Positions 53,601 to 62,569 of a stretch of DNA of 64,000 nucleotides are shown piece by piece. The position numbers and the translations under genes are program-made. The notes beneath the pieces are model-generated. The model did no database searches, was not told the DNA's origin, and saw only the letters and a program-made list of their open reading frames with translations. The DNA is from Limnoperna fortunei (lineage: Eukaryota; Mollusca; Bivalvia; Mytilida; Modiolidae). The stretch's first letter is position 1. Every line of letters begins with the position of its first letter. The DNA lies in assembly GCA_944474755.1 (NCBI GenBank), contig OX104120.1, positions 25,202,242-25,266,241 of the forward strand. Direction: 5' to 3'.

Positions 53601-56600
53601 TTTCAGGGAATTTCATCAAGGGGGACTTAGTAAACTTTCATGTGCATGTATATATAATGTTGTCACCTGGATAGCGTTTTCATTTCATCGTGGATTTTCA
53701 TGAAACTTAAATATACCAATTTAAATGGCAAATACCACCTTGATGTCTTGGGAACATGTGGGGTATTTTGAGCTTGCTAACTAAGGTGCTTTAATTATTA
53801 TATACAAAGAAGTGAATGTTTTTACAAAAAAATTAAGTTGCAAAATTTCACATTCGGAAAATGGAGTATAAAAACATGATTAGTCCATGAAGGTTAAAAT
53901 AATTTTTTTTTCAAACCAATACCAAAAGTGTAACTTGCAGGGAATCACCAGAGAACACAGGTAATAGATGTCAAAAAAGCATCGTTTGTTGATGAAGTCA
54001 TTAATCCTTATGTATAGCACTAGCACTAATGCAAGTACCAGATTTTAATTATGTTTGGCCTCTTCGTATGTGGTCTAGTTTACATTGAGTCAGGTCTAGT
54101 AAAATCTAAAGCTAAAAACAGTCCCACTCGTCCAGTTGTAAATAAAGTTAATGTCAAACCCTGTAAAGGAGACTGGGTTTAATACAGGAAAAATGCTTAA
54201 TTGCCTTTACATAATGTGAGCAATGTTGAAGCTTATTTCAACAGTATATATTAAACAAATTTATCTCTTTTCAAGGGTTTTACTTTAGAATTCCACTTTG
54301 AATCAAACAAATATTTCAATAACACAGTATTGACAAAACAGTACTCCATGAGATCAGAACCTGATGAAGCAGATCCATTTTCATTTGAAGGGCCAGAAAT
54401 TATCAAATGTAAAGGGTATGTATGTATATTTTTTCAGATTTAAATTGTATAATTATTTGAATATTGTTTCATCAGTGTTGAATTCATCTTTTTAATATCA
54501 TTGTATCCAGTAGACATTACTCTTTCGGGTCTTTTTACGGCACTATTTATCTTGTACATAGTTGAAACCTGTGAATAAACTGTAAAAGGTTTTTAAAAAA
54601 TTGCTCCAAAATGATTTTTCTGATCATAACATTAGTTTGAAGATGCTATGTTGACTGTCAAGCACCATTAACACTTAAACATTTTAGATTTAATTTGTAT
54701 TACCAAATGCATTGTGATTTCTACTGTTGATGAATTATCAGCCTTGCCATTTTCTTGACCCAATTGAATTGCTCAGTTATTTTGTCAATTGCCAGAAAGT
54801 AATCTCAGGGAAGTGTAAGGCAGACCTGTTTACTTGTACGGATTACGCGTATTTTGTACGGATTTTTCACTAAAATTACGCTCTACGGATTCGCGATCAA
54901 ATTCTACGCTTTTTCGACAAAACCGGGAAAAAATCGGGGTTATGTCCGAAATTGGTCAATCGGTGTCATAGAGAAGCTTTAAATGGATAAAAATCCGTTA
55001 TTGAAAGCGCACCGCCGATTCCGATTAAATTTTATAAATTTACATGAGGTAAACATGTCCAAAAAATTCGTCATTTATAGCTACAAAAGCAAGATCTTAT
55101 AGTCATGATAGCTATTTCACTTTAATAATTATGTTTATTTTTTTTTCCCTCCTAATGTCCTCAAAATACTCTTAAGTCACTGCTGAAATACTGGTGACAA
55201 CCAAAATGGGTAAACAGGTCTGGTAAGGATATGGACAGAAAATATGTCCATATGTTCAATGGTTCACCTGTTTACACAGCAAAACAGCACAATTATAGTG
55301 CAAGGAAATATATTTACATTTAATTATTCAACTAAACAGATAATATCCTAAGGGAACTAAAAAAAATTGAATGGATCATTGTCTTTTTTTTTTAAAGGTA
55401 AATTTGATAATGCTGCAAAAATAGTTCTTCCCCAACCACATTTTGATGAAAAGTATTTGTTTACTATCAGTCATCAGGTAACAACATATGAACAAATCGA
55501 ATGTATGACCAGATTTGTCACAAACGACGTCCTACGTAGTAGATTCATTGATCGCTTAAAGTAGTTCAAAATGGAGATCATTTACATCTGTTGTCATGAC
55601 CTTACACAGAAAAGGCTATGAGATGTTCTAATTTTTTTTGTTTCTTAAAGGACATTATATATGCTTTGTGAAATGTACTTTATCATTATGTCACTTCCAA
55701 TTATTTAGCCAATTAATTTAATATTAATAAGTTGATGAAAATGCTAAGTGTTGGATTGTAAAGTCTGTAATTACAACATTTCATCACTTATGATAGCCAA
55801 TATTTAGGAAAATTAATCTTAACTTTTCCATTCTGTTATTTCGATTGTTTAAATCTGTAGCTGTACTTTATAGTTGATAATTGTAAAATGTTTTGTATAA
55901 ACTTGTTTTAATGCAGGTGTGAAATAGATTGGTGCAAAGGGCAGAACGTTACTGTAAAAACAATAAAAAAGAAGCAGAAACATAAAGGAAGAGGAACAAC
56001 AAGAACAATTACAAAAACTGTACAGAATGATTCATTTTTCAATTTCTTTAACCCCCCAACAGGTAAGGCATTTAAAAAGTAATATATAGCAATATATAAT
56101 GAATATATTTATAAAAGGATTATTTGAACAGGTTTTAAGAATAACCTGTTCAAAGGTTGAAAACATTCCCAATAAATAAACAATTACATTAAATGTAATT
56201 TTCATTCATTTACTTTATAAACAATATTTGAATTAAACCTTACATATATTAATCTCAAGAGCAAGGCCTTTGCTGTCCAGGCCACTTTACCTACATAGAA
56301 AACCCGGTTATAGAGTGTAAACTGTAAATGTCTAACAACAATCTTTTTTTTGCACCTTTTATCAAATTAAATTATTTAAACTTCAACAATTTATTAAACA
56401 CAATTTTTTCAAAGCTTGGGACATTAATAGTAATAAAATAAACCTGTAAGCATTAACTCCTTTTCAGTGTTCTAGGGGTTTTTTTGGTTAACTGTACTGT
56501 ACACTGGAAAGTGTCCTCTACAAACTGGCTTTCCCACAGTTTTAATGATGTGCTAATTTTTGAATTATTATTTAAAAATATACAGCTACAAATTGATGGA

Positions 56601-59600
56601 TTTTCTTGTACTTACAGTACATTTATAAATTGGAAACAACAACTATTGTGCAATTCTGTCTTAGCTAGCTTAGCTTTCTTGTAGTTATTTTACCAAACAA
56701 ACAAGTACAAAACCCCATAATCTCAAAACATATTGTACACATATTTGTACATAACACAATAACATACAGTTTTGTCCTCATATATTTTTTGTACAAGTGA
56801 ATGTGGGTAAGAAAAAACTTCAATATTATTTTATTTAATTCATTATACCCCCGCTCGACAGAGTCTTGGGGTATATGGTGGTCCTCATGTCCGTTCGTCC
56901 GTCCACATTTGGTTTCCGGATGATAATTCAAAAAGTTTACATCCGATTTCAATGAAACTTTGAGATATTGTTATATATCAGGTTGGTAAGACGCCTATCG
57001 ACTTTCGGGGAAATCCTCCAAATTTCAAGGTCGCAGTCCACAAAAAACGTTTTTTAAATTTTTATAAAAAAGTTGTTTCCGGACAATAACTCAAAAAGTT
57101 TGCATCCGATTTGAATGAAACTGTGAGATATTGTTATATATCAGGTTCGTAAGAAGTCTATTGATTTTGGGGAAATCTGTCAAATTTCAAGGTCGTAGTC
57201 CATGAAAAATGTAAGAAATTTTTACAAAAGCATGGGTATCAGTGATCGCTAGATCGACTTTGTCTAGTTTTAATTCAATTCAAATTAACAAAAAATACAA
57301 AAACAAAAAATCCCGAAAACTGACTTTTAAAATAATTTACATTATAGGATATCGCAGTGTGTGTCATTGATTACTGGTGAAGATTATTAAACTTAATACT
57401 ATGTTACCTGGCAAACAGGACTGTTTTACGGTATCACTTTTTCAGGACCAAATGAATTTGTATTAGATTGTAAGCTTTTGACATTGAAATAGAAATGTAT
57501 GCATAACATTTATTGTACTTTATGTGTTGCTGCTGATTTATTTTCACATCTTTTTTTCTTTTAGTTCCAGAAGATGAATCAGAAATGGTATGTCACATTT
57601 GTTTTGAATTGTACCAAAATACTTCAATTTCACCGTGAACATACACAAAATATTGCTAACAATATAGTCACTTAAATATGTATTTAAAGACTTGCTTTAC
57701 ATTTAACAATACATTTAATTATACCCCTGCAAGAAGAGGGGGATATATTGTTTTTCCCTTATCTGTTTATCGGTTTTCTTTGCAACTTTACAATGCAGAA
57801 GCCTGATATTTTGCATATTGCTTTATCCTATAGTGCCATATGCTGTAGAGCGAGTTTATGCTCCTTGGTCATCTTCCTGTTTACCAAATGCTTGATTTTT
57901 AGACAAAGTTGACATACATGCAAAATTTTGTGAAAGGGGGGGCATTAGCTCACAGTCCACACTTTTGTCATGACTTTTTACCTTTCATTTCAAAAAAGTG
58001 AAAACAAGCTTAGATCTAATTTATTGCATATTTGTTTTGTTTATTTAGGATGAAGATTTAGAAGCATTGTTAGCAGCAGATTTTGAAATAGGACATTTTA
58101 TAAGAGAAAGAATAGTGCCTAGAGCTGTGTTATATTTTACTGGGGAAGCCTTAGAAAATGATGATGATGTAAGTTGTTATATTTTACTGGGAAAGCCTTA
58201 GAAAATGATGCTGATGTAAGTGCAGCCTAGAGCTGTGTTATGTTTTACTGGTAAAGTCTTAGAAAATGATGATGATGTAAGTTCAGTCAATGAATTGGTA
58301 GATATGTAATTCACAGAAAAGTTACAGTTGGTGTCTAGGAGTGAAATCAGGGATATTGCTTCTGTGGCTAGGATAAATTTATTGACCCTATCGTAATAGG
58401 ATAACCAGGTTTTCTTGCTGAAGATCGGGGTTTCTCACCTGATACCACAGCTTCCTCCCCAATTAACACTAGATGCCAGAGTAGAGCTGAAAGTGACAAA
58501 GCAAATATTTTTAATACCAGTTTGAATGTTATTTTCTTTAAATAGGACTTGTCATTTGGAATAATAAGATAATGTTCTTTATCAGTCTTACAGAAAAGTA
58601 GGGACATAGACCTATGATCAGGATCATTTTTAAGACACAGTACATTTCTTGTTTTTAATAAATGGTTTTTAACCATGGAATGAGCAGTAAATAAGTTAAA
58701 ATAAAAGATACTTAGTCATATATGTTTTTGCATTATTGAAAATAAATAGATTACTTAAATGAATTTATTAATACTTTCAGTTTGATGAAGAAGAGGAGGT
58801 AAGTTTTTGACACAGTATTTTGAGATAATATCAGGTGACTAGAACAATAAGAGCAAAATAGTCTTACTTGTTAGGGATTTACAATAGAGTCTTCCTTCAG
58901 AGGTAGATTTATCATAAATTGGTAGTTTTCTAGTGTTATTCAGGTTAATGTTTGTTAATTTTGAGTGATGCAGATATTCTGCCAGTAATTCTAGACAGTA
59001 AAACTTAAATCGAAATTGACGGTTCTGCCGAAAACAGTTCGATTTATCGGTAGTTAGAGCCACCAAAGATGGACAACTTGTAGAAATTTATGTTTCATAC
59101 AGTTTTTAAAGGTTTTCTGGTAAATATCCTACACACACTGTATGATTGTTTTTCGGACTAAACTTCTTTTGTTTATTTAGTTTTTTCTGCAACAGTCATT
59201 ATTTACTTCCATTGATTGCTCCACCTCAAGACACAGTTTTGTTTTGCAAATGGTTTTTCTGCCATTCAGTTAAATTAAGTAAATGTCCACAGTAATAGCC
59301 AAAAAAGAATCATTCAACGCTTAAACATTTGTCTTTTAATATCAATTAAAAATTGCAATCGTCAACTAAAAAATCAGATGGATCAATGGGATTACCTAAT
59401 TATTAAAAGTTGGATAAATGGGAAGATTCCATTTTTTTCACACTGACACTTATAGTATATATTAATTTATAAAATTTAAGTTCGAGCTATTGACAGTAAT
59501 TTTCACGAATAAACCAACCAAGGGACCTTTAAATGTTTACATTTTAAAGTTTTTGATAAATCTGTGCCAGAAAAAAACCAGGATTTAGTATAAACACATA

Positions 59601-62569
59601 TATAAAAAAAAATGACAGTACTTTAAAAACTGAAAATCTTTTGTGTTCCGCTACCAAAGTTTAACTTTATATATAACAACATTAGTGGGCAATAGAAAAA
59701 AATATCGTCTTATCTGGAAAGTGCCAAAAGATGGACAAATTTTGATTAATTGCTGTAACCGTTTTTATGGAAAAAAATACATATTTACAGGTATATGTTC
59801 ATTAGACACACAAACAGTCAAATTTGAAATCTGCTACCAGTGTGTTAGGAATGCAAACTATGTACATCATAGAGTAAAATATTTAGGAAGATGAGATTTG
59901 TTTGTTAATACATTAACATATTTATTGGGACAAAACTTTTAATTCCAAGAGTATTAACCACTCATAAAAAGCCACAAAACATGCACAACATTTGAGTAGC
60001 GCTCTTCACCAATATATTCTCTTCACCAGAGGCCTCCCTTAATGTCAAACATTCAGTCGAAAGGTGTTGGGCAGTGTCTTTTTCAAGAACTTCAATTTTT
60101 TTTTTTTACAGGGAGAAGAAGAAGGTGAATATGATGAAGATGCTGACCCAGACTACGTTCCTCAGGTTGGTAATCCATGTTCACTTATGTTTTCTTAGTT
60201 TACTAGAAACTGCTTTTAGTCAGTAAACTGGTTTCTGAGATATGGCTAATTGATAAAAACTAACCCATATTCACTCTGTCTGCCTCACCGATATCACTTA
60301 TAAGTCTGTCCTAGTTATTGTAGTGAGCTAATGTGTGAATTTTTTTTATGAGCAATATTTTAAGAACTGTTTATTGAATTGTCAGTGTCATATTTGCATT
60401 TGGCCAACATGCCAAGTTTGATGCTTAAAGGTTATTAAAGCAATTGTCCAGATAGTCATCACTGTGATTCCCGATTTTTGCTTATTACCATAATGCATTC
60501 TTAGAAGTGAAGCAGCAAGTATTAGTTTAAATATTTTGATCAGATCTGTCTGTGAAAAAATTCAGTTCAGTCAGTAACAGCCTTGACATTGTTGATATTA
60601 AAAGTCTGTTCCCATTATCGTCTATAACAAATCAAAATGACTCTGTGAATTGTATGTTTGTCATCAGTTCAAGAAGATACATGTAAGTTTTGAAGTTACT
60701 ATTGACAAAAACCATTTGTTTGGTTACATGCATATATTTAAATGGATAGTATTCATAGCCTTTCAAAAGTATTAAGGACTATGAAATATCCAGAATTGAA
60801 ATAACTGTTTGAAACCCTGAAATTAGCATTTGTTTTAAAGAAAGAATGACTTTTAAATTGTACTATCCTCTCAAAAAATAAAAAATAGAAGTATAAAGTA
60901 AATCGAAAGTGAATATTTATTGCTTTTTCAACCGTATATCATTAATTTATTGGAAATATTCATTTTACATTTTTTTTTTTTTTGCTTGATGACTTGACCT
61001 GACTGAAAAGGATTGGTCATTCCATGTAGTAAACTTTTGTAAAAGATAAATTTTTAAACTGCTGTAATATTTACAAGAATTTTACCATACATAATTTGTC
61101 ATGTAATTTTCAAGTGCTACTTCTATTAATAGGATGCAGCCTAGGAAATACCAAATTGGTAATTCTTTATCAGTGTTGCATTGTGAACAAGGCAAATGAG
61201 ATATGATTAATTTATGATTTTAAAAGAAAAAAACTAATTTTAAAACTCACACAACACATGGCTCAATAATTTGTTTATTGCAGGAGTTGAATTGTTAAAA
61301 TGAACACTCTCAGAATTTATCAATTTTTGATAAAAATATTAGAAATGTTGTGTCCATAGACGTATTGTGTTGATTATTTTATTTCACTGCAAATATATTA
61401 ATAAGTGAGTGGGAGATGTCTTCAGATATATCAAATTTTACTCTATTGTTGTAAATTATTTGAATGCAATTCAGAATTTGGGGGGGGGGGGGAACCTTTT
61501 TATTCTGAACTTTTATATTTTCTGTAAATTTTTTTTAGGATTTCTAATGACTTGTTCACAATTTTGGAAGTTGTTGGAGTGTGCATACCTTTTCAGTCGG
61601 TCATTGTTTCAAAGGATTGCTTTACTTGTTGTTACGCATGTCATGTAGTCAGGGTTTTTTTTTTTGGCAGCATATGATTTCAAAATTCCAAATACAGATA
61701 TTTAATACTTTGTTGTTGTGAATGTATGTTAAATTCATTATTTTACATTAATTATATACCCCCGAAAACTTGTTTGGGGGGGTATATAGGAATCACCCTG
61801 TCTGTCCGTCTCTAAACATCACTTGTAAGCGCAACTCCTCCTAAACCGCTTGATGAAATTTAATGAAACTTAGCATAAAGGAAGTAAAATTATATGTAGA
61901 TGTGCATGAAGGATTTTTATTGACCTCAGATATCAATATCATTGAGGGGAGATAATTGGACTTGAAAGCAAAGCGGGGGGTATACCTTTGTGAGCTTGTT
62001 CACAGTCCACACTTGTTCAGATTGAAATATTTTATGGATAATCAAATTTGTAATTTTTTTTGCTTAAATTAATAGATTTGAGGAGGACATAAGACTAGAC
62101 TACAACAGTTCAAATTGAAATGACCAATAAAAGCGTGTAGCAACAACTCCCAACTAATTAATTGCATTTTATTTATTTGAATGGAACATCCAGAATCTGT
62201 TAAAATATTATTCAGAGGTTAAAGATGTGTTTTAGGCACAAGCAAAGCATGCTTATCAGTGACAGTTTTCAGTATCGTGTTTAAAGCATTTACTACATAA
62301 TATCAAACCAATACAAAATTACATAATTTATAAGAAAATATACATGTAGTAATTATAATTTACAGTATTTGAACAAAAATATTCACAACCTGTTTGTTGA
62401 GGACTAGACAATTATGGGAATAATGTCAAGAATTCCAACAATATTATAAACATCTGATCTTCCCGTAAGAGAGTTTGAAGGCATTTTTGCCTGTTAGCAG
62501 ACTTTTTAACTTTCATCTTGTTTCTTTCAGAATGACGGAAGTAAACCAGAGGAGTGTAAACAACAATGA
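29612..62569 (+). CDS. NAP1L1: Nucleosome assembly protein 1-like (NAP1L1/NAP1L4 type), complete
   Basis: NAP1 proteins are H2A-H2B histone chaperones that shuttle between cytoplasm and nucleus. Coding exons: 29612-29628, 30720-30784, 30993-31125, 37120-37261, 43722-43820, 51533-51608, 52090-52134, 52676-52758, 53204-53272, 54276-54415, 55917-56062, 57565-57587, 58049-58168, 58781-58798, 60112-60165, 62531-62569. Phases are consistent and give 422 residues (human NAP1L1 has 391). Hallmarks in order: acidic N-terminus; LMQNPQVLAALQSKMDGM; dimerisation helix FYKEVHELECRYAAKYAPLF; KGIPSFWLTVFKNVDMLSEM; EHDEPIMNHLKDIKVKF; RSEPDEADPFSFEGPEI; basic KTIKKKQKHKGRG; NDSFFNFFNPP; DFEIGHFIRERIVPRAVLYF; acidic tail; C-terminal CKQQ, as in human NAP1L1, where that cysteine is farnesylated. 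The exon with the start codon opens with an acceptor (29597-29598), so a non-coding first exon must lie upstream. Intron 6 needs a GC donor. The split between NAP1L1 and NAP1L4 is vertebrate-specific, so the symbol is approximate. Confidence 0.95.
29757..29778. other. Perfect 22-bp palindrome
   Basis: The sequence from TTCACGTACTG to its exact reverse complement lies in NAP1L intron 1. A shorter palindrome TGCGTGCACGCA follows at about 29824-29835. Role unknown. Confidence 0.7.
31196..34421 (+). repeat. 167-bp tandem-repeat element with hairpin head, copy 1 (split by a Harbinger insertion)
   Basis: It starts TATGCCCCCGCGACAACATG with a G-rich complementary arm (expanded to about 27 G), then GTCCGTCCGTCCGTACGTAC. 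Monomers repeat every 167 bp (TATGAAAATTTCCGTCAAGC at 33401, 33568, 33735, 33902, 34069 and 34235). It ends GTGTCCCATGGACAC, a 6-bp-stem hairpin. The array is cut by the transposon at 31941-33391. Open frames of 60-133 codons in it are repeat artefacts. It lies in NAP1L intron 3. Confidence 0.82.
31941..33391. mobile_element. PIF/Harbinger-like non-autonomous transposon, 3-bp TAA target duplication
   Basis: The left end starts GGCCACACAAAATTAATTTT and continues GGTTCTCAGGCC; the reverse-complemented right end starts GGCCATATAAAATTAGATTT and continues GGTTCTCAGGCC. TAA flanks both (31938-31940, 33392-33394), and the flanks rejoin exactly into one 167-bp monomer (GTGTTAACATGAG). Imperfect TIRs of about 34 bp with TAA fit PIF/Harbinger. 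No transposase or Myb-like gene seen in 1451 bp. Confidence 0.8.
34824..35240 (+). repeat. Hairpin-headed TATACCTC repeat element
   Basis: It starts TATACCTCTG with complementary AGAGGGAGGGTATA, then a CTGTCCGCCC stretch. Two diverged units contain TTTTCTCAGCAAC and TTCAGGTCTGTCA. NAP1L intron 3. Confidence 0.55.
36392..36656 (-). mobile_element. tRNA-derived SINE, complete, about 14-bp target duplication
   Basis: On the minus strand the head reads GGCCTCGGTGGCCGAGTGG, with an A-box (TGGCCGAGTGGTTAAGG) and a B-box (GGTTCGATTC) as in a Ser/Leu-type tRNA. The body contains GTGTACTCGACTCC and GGACGCCATGATATAGCTG, and the tail is CAAA repeats. Direct repeats ATCATTGTATATTG (36378-36391) and ATCATAGTATATTG (36657-36670) flank it, with one mismatch. 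NAP1L intron 3. Not a functional tRNA gene. Confidence 0.85.
37494..38995 (+). repeat. Hairpin-headed element AAGGTCTTTCCC with tandem units of roughly 135-150 bp, copy 1
   Basis: It opens with a perfect 12-bp stem (37494-37505 with 37514-37525). Four to five units follow, each with GAAGCAGACAATATATCAG, TTGAGATCTACATTTGATA and TTCGAGGTTATGGCCCTTG (38030-38640). The 3' end is diffuse; CCAGACACTAAGAAGTG near 38965 parallels the end of copy 2. NAP1L intron 4. Confidence 0.7.
38996..41759. other. AT-rich intronic stretch without recognisable gene
   Basis: It holds a direct repeat of about 95 bp: CAATCAATTAAAAATACCAA with flanking similarity at 39640-39755 and 40930-41025. A CRE-like TGACGTCA (40778-40785) lies near an E-box CACGTG (40794-40799). 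CGGCCATA repeats are near 41166-41225. A G run sits at 41517-41535 after GGCGGATCCAGG, which looks like one end of a hAT family but has no partner. Confidence 0.5.
41760..42428 (+). repeat. Hairpin-type element with AAGCAGACAATAT units, copy 2 (5' truncated)
   Basis: It parallels copy 1 from AAGTGGGGAAAATGTT through TTTGTCGAAAACGTCAAAG and two units with TTCGAGGTTATGGCCCTTG. It ends with CGGGAAAGACCT and a 9-bp-stem hairpin CATTTGTTC/GAACAAATG (42408-42428). NAP1L intron 4. Confidence 0.65.
43231..43655 (+). repeat. 167-bp tandem-repeat element, copy 2
   Basis: It has the same head (TATGCCCCCCGCGACGACAT, perfect C/G hairpin here), the same GTCCGTCCGTACGTACGTAC, about two monomers, and the same tail GTGTCCCATGGACACATTC. 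It ends about 65 bp before NAP1L exon 5. Confidence 0.8.
45195..50382 (+). mobile_element. Complete autonomous hAT-type DNA transposon with 6-bp target duplication
   Basis: The left end reads CAGTCTTCGAAATTA. The reverse complement of the right end reads CAGTCAATGAAATTA, matching at 12 of 15. The 6-bp direct repeat gaccac stands at 45189-45194 and 50383-50388. The right end has subterminal TTGCCCGAA/TCGGGCAAGT copies. The only gene inside is the 10-exon transposase. Classical hAT elements duplicate 8 bp; groups with 5- and 6-bp duplications have been described, and this fits the 6-bp kind. An intact gene plus a perfect duplication suggests a fairly recent insertion. Confidence 0.85.
45498..50210 (+). 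CDS. hAT-superfamily transposase, ZNF862/KIAA1586-like, 10 exons, intact
   Basis: Exons: 45498-46332, 46776-46984, 47259-47465, 47588-47706, 47868-48073, 48559-48682, 48969-49117, 49320-49450, 49692-49865, 50079-50210. Every junction has GT-AG sites and matching phase, giving 761 residues with no stop or frameshift. Start chosen at MSLLKYFAGAVPGK, a usual opening for this family. A TTF/BED-like zinc finger uses C62, C65, H93 and H99. Candidate RNase-H-fold catalytic residues are D204 (FTCDGSAD), D272 (GFCSDGASNM) and E612 (RNECAFS), the last within the hAT C-terminal dimerisation region (LIRTLPPTSVRNECAFS). The tail is acidic (DSDWSEEDEENEENEEY). A polyadenylation signal overlaps the stop (50209-50214). 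Proteins like this are usually named zinc finger protein 862-like or KIAA1586-like in invertebrate annotations. Here the gene sits inside intact transposon ends, so I read it as a transposase rather than a host gene. It lies in NAP1L intron 5, on the same strand. Confidence 0.9.
50701..51207 (-). repeat. Pearl/Helentron-like element, copy 3, inverted and short
   Basis: On the minus strand it begins ACAAGTGTGGACACAG and ends with the GCAGGCGACACA hairpin arm. Only about two diverged monomers remain, and the GCC run is lost. It lies in NAP1L intron 5, just after the hAT transposon. The short open frame here (50652-50891) is repeat sequence. Confidence 0.7.
51533..51608 (+). CDS. NAP1L1: NAP1L coding exon 6, with a GC donor
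   Basis: It encodes the acidic linker EDVKNKAKVGDGEKDDSDEK. The visible GT four bases further on (AA before GTATTT) would put a stop at the start of exon 7 and also of exon 8. Using GCAAGT at 51609-51614 gives phase 1 and keeps the frame into both. GCAAGT is the usual form of a GC-AG intron donor. Confidence 0.75.
52090..52134 (+). CDS. NAP1L1: NAP1L coding exon 7, 45-nt phase 1-1 cassette
   Basis: It encodes DEKLDENEQENSKP. Both ends are phase 1, so skipping it would join exon 6 to exon 8 in frame and remove 15 acidic residues from the linker before KGIPSFWLTV. Normal AG acceptor and GTACCA donor. Confidence 0.75.
53395..53720. repeat. Diverged two-unit repeat
   Basis: ATTCAATGTTGTCG...CCTGGATAGCACTTAC and ATATAATGTTGTCACCTGGA recur about 170 bp apart, with TTTCATGAAACTT. 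Intronic in NAP1L; no coding. Confidence 0.5.
54821..55222. mobile_element. 402-bp non-autonomous DNA transposon, 13-bp perfect TIR, 6-bp target duplication GTAAGG
   Basis: CAGACCTGTTTAC begins the element and its exact reverse complement ends it (55210-55222). GTAAGG stands at 54815-54820 and 55223-55228. The TACGGATTTTTC segment also occurs near the right end of the 1941-3403 element in matching orientation, so the two belong together. NAP1L intron 10. Confidence 0.82.
56844..57270 (+). repeat. Hairpin-headed TATACCCCCG element, two units
   Basis: The head TATACCCCCGCTCGACAGAG pairs with CTTGGGGTATA, followed by GTCCGTTCGTCCGTCC. The unit TCAAAAAGTTTACATCCGAT...GAGATATTGTTATATATCAG repeats about 165-170 bp later. 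It ends with TAGATCGACTTTGTCTAG, itself a small hairpin. NAP1L intron 11. Confidence 0.65.
57565..57587 (+). CDS. NAP1L1: NAP1L coding exon 12, 23-nt microexon
   Basis: It encodes PEDESEM between FNFFNPPT and DEDLEALLAADFEIG, matching the PEVPESGDLDDDAE region of human NAP1L1. TTTTAG acceptor and GTATGT donor; phase 1 in, phase 0 out. Confidence 0.85.
57720..57975 (+). repeat. Hairpin-headed TATACCCCTG element, short
   Basis: The head TATACCCCTGCAAGAAGAGG with GGGGATATA is a stem-loop. The tail is CACAGTCCACACTTTTGTCA, shared with the element ending at 62017. Confidence 0.55.
58117..58282 (+). repeat. Triplicated end of NAP1L exon 13 with its splice donor
   Basis: The 47-bp block ending in GATGTAAGT (58128-58174) is repeated directly at 58175-58221. 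A 58-bp version starting GCCTAGAGCTG (58117-58174) recurs at 58225-58282. Each copy ends in a GTAAGT donor. Only the first keeps the frame: reading on meets TAG at 58199-58201. Confidence 0.85.
58781..58798 (+). CDS. NAP1L1: NAP1L coding exon 14, 18-nt microexon
   Basis: It encodes FDEEEE, part of the acidic tail. CTTTCAG acceptor and GTAAGT donor; phase 0 on both sides, so inclusion is optional for the frame. Confidence 0.75.
61755..62017 (+). repeat. Hairpin-headed TATACCCCCG element
   Basis: TATACCCCCGAAAACTTG pairs with GGGGGGTATATAG, followed by CTGTCTGTCCGTC. It ends GGGGGGTATACC then CACAGTCCACACTTGTTC. NAP1L last intron. Confidence 0.6.
62531..62569 (+). CDS. NAP1L1: NAP1L terminal coding exon with CaaX-like CKQQ
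   Basis: It follows TTCTTTCAG and encodes NDGSKPEECKQQ and TGA (62567-62569), matching the human NAP1L1 end (NPAECKQQ). Without this exon, read-through of exon 15 would end after VGNPCSLMFS. Confidence 0.88.
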   Translation, partial: NDGSKPEECKQQ

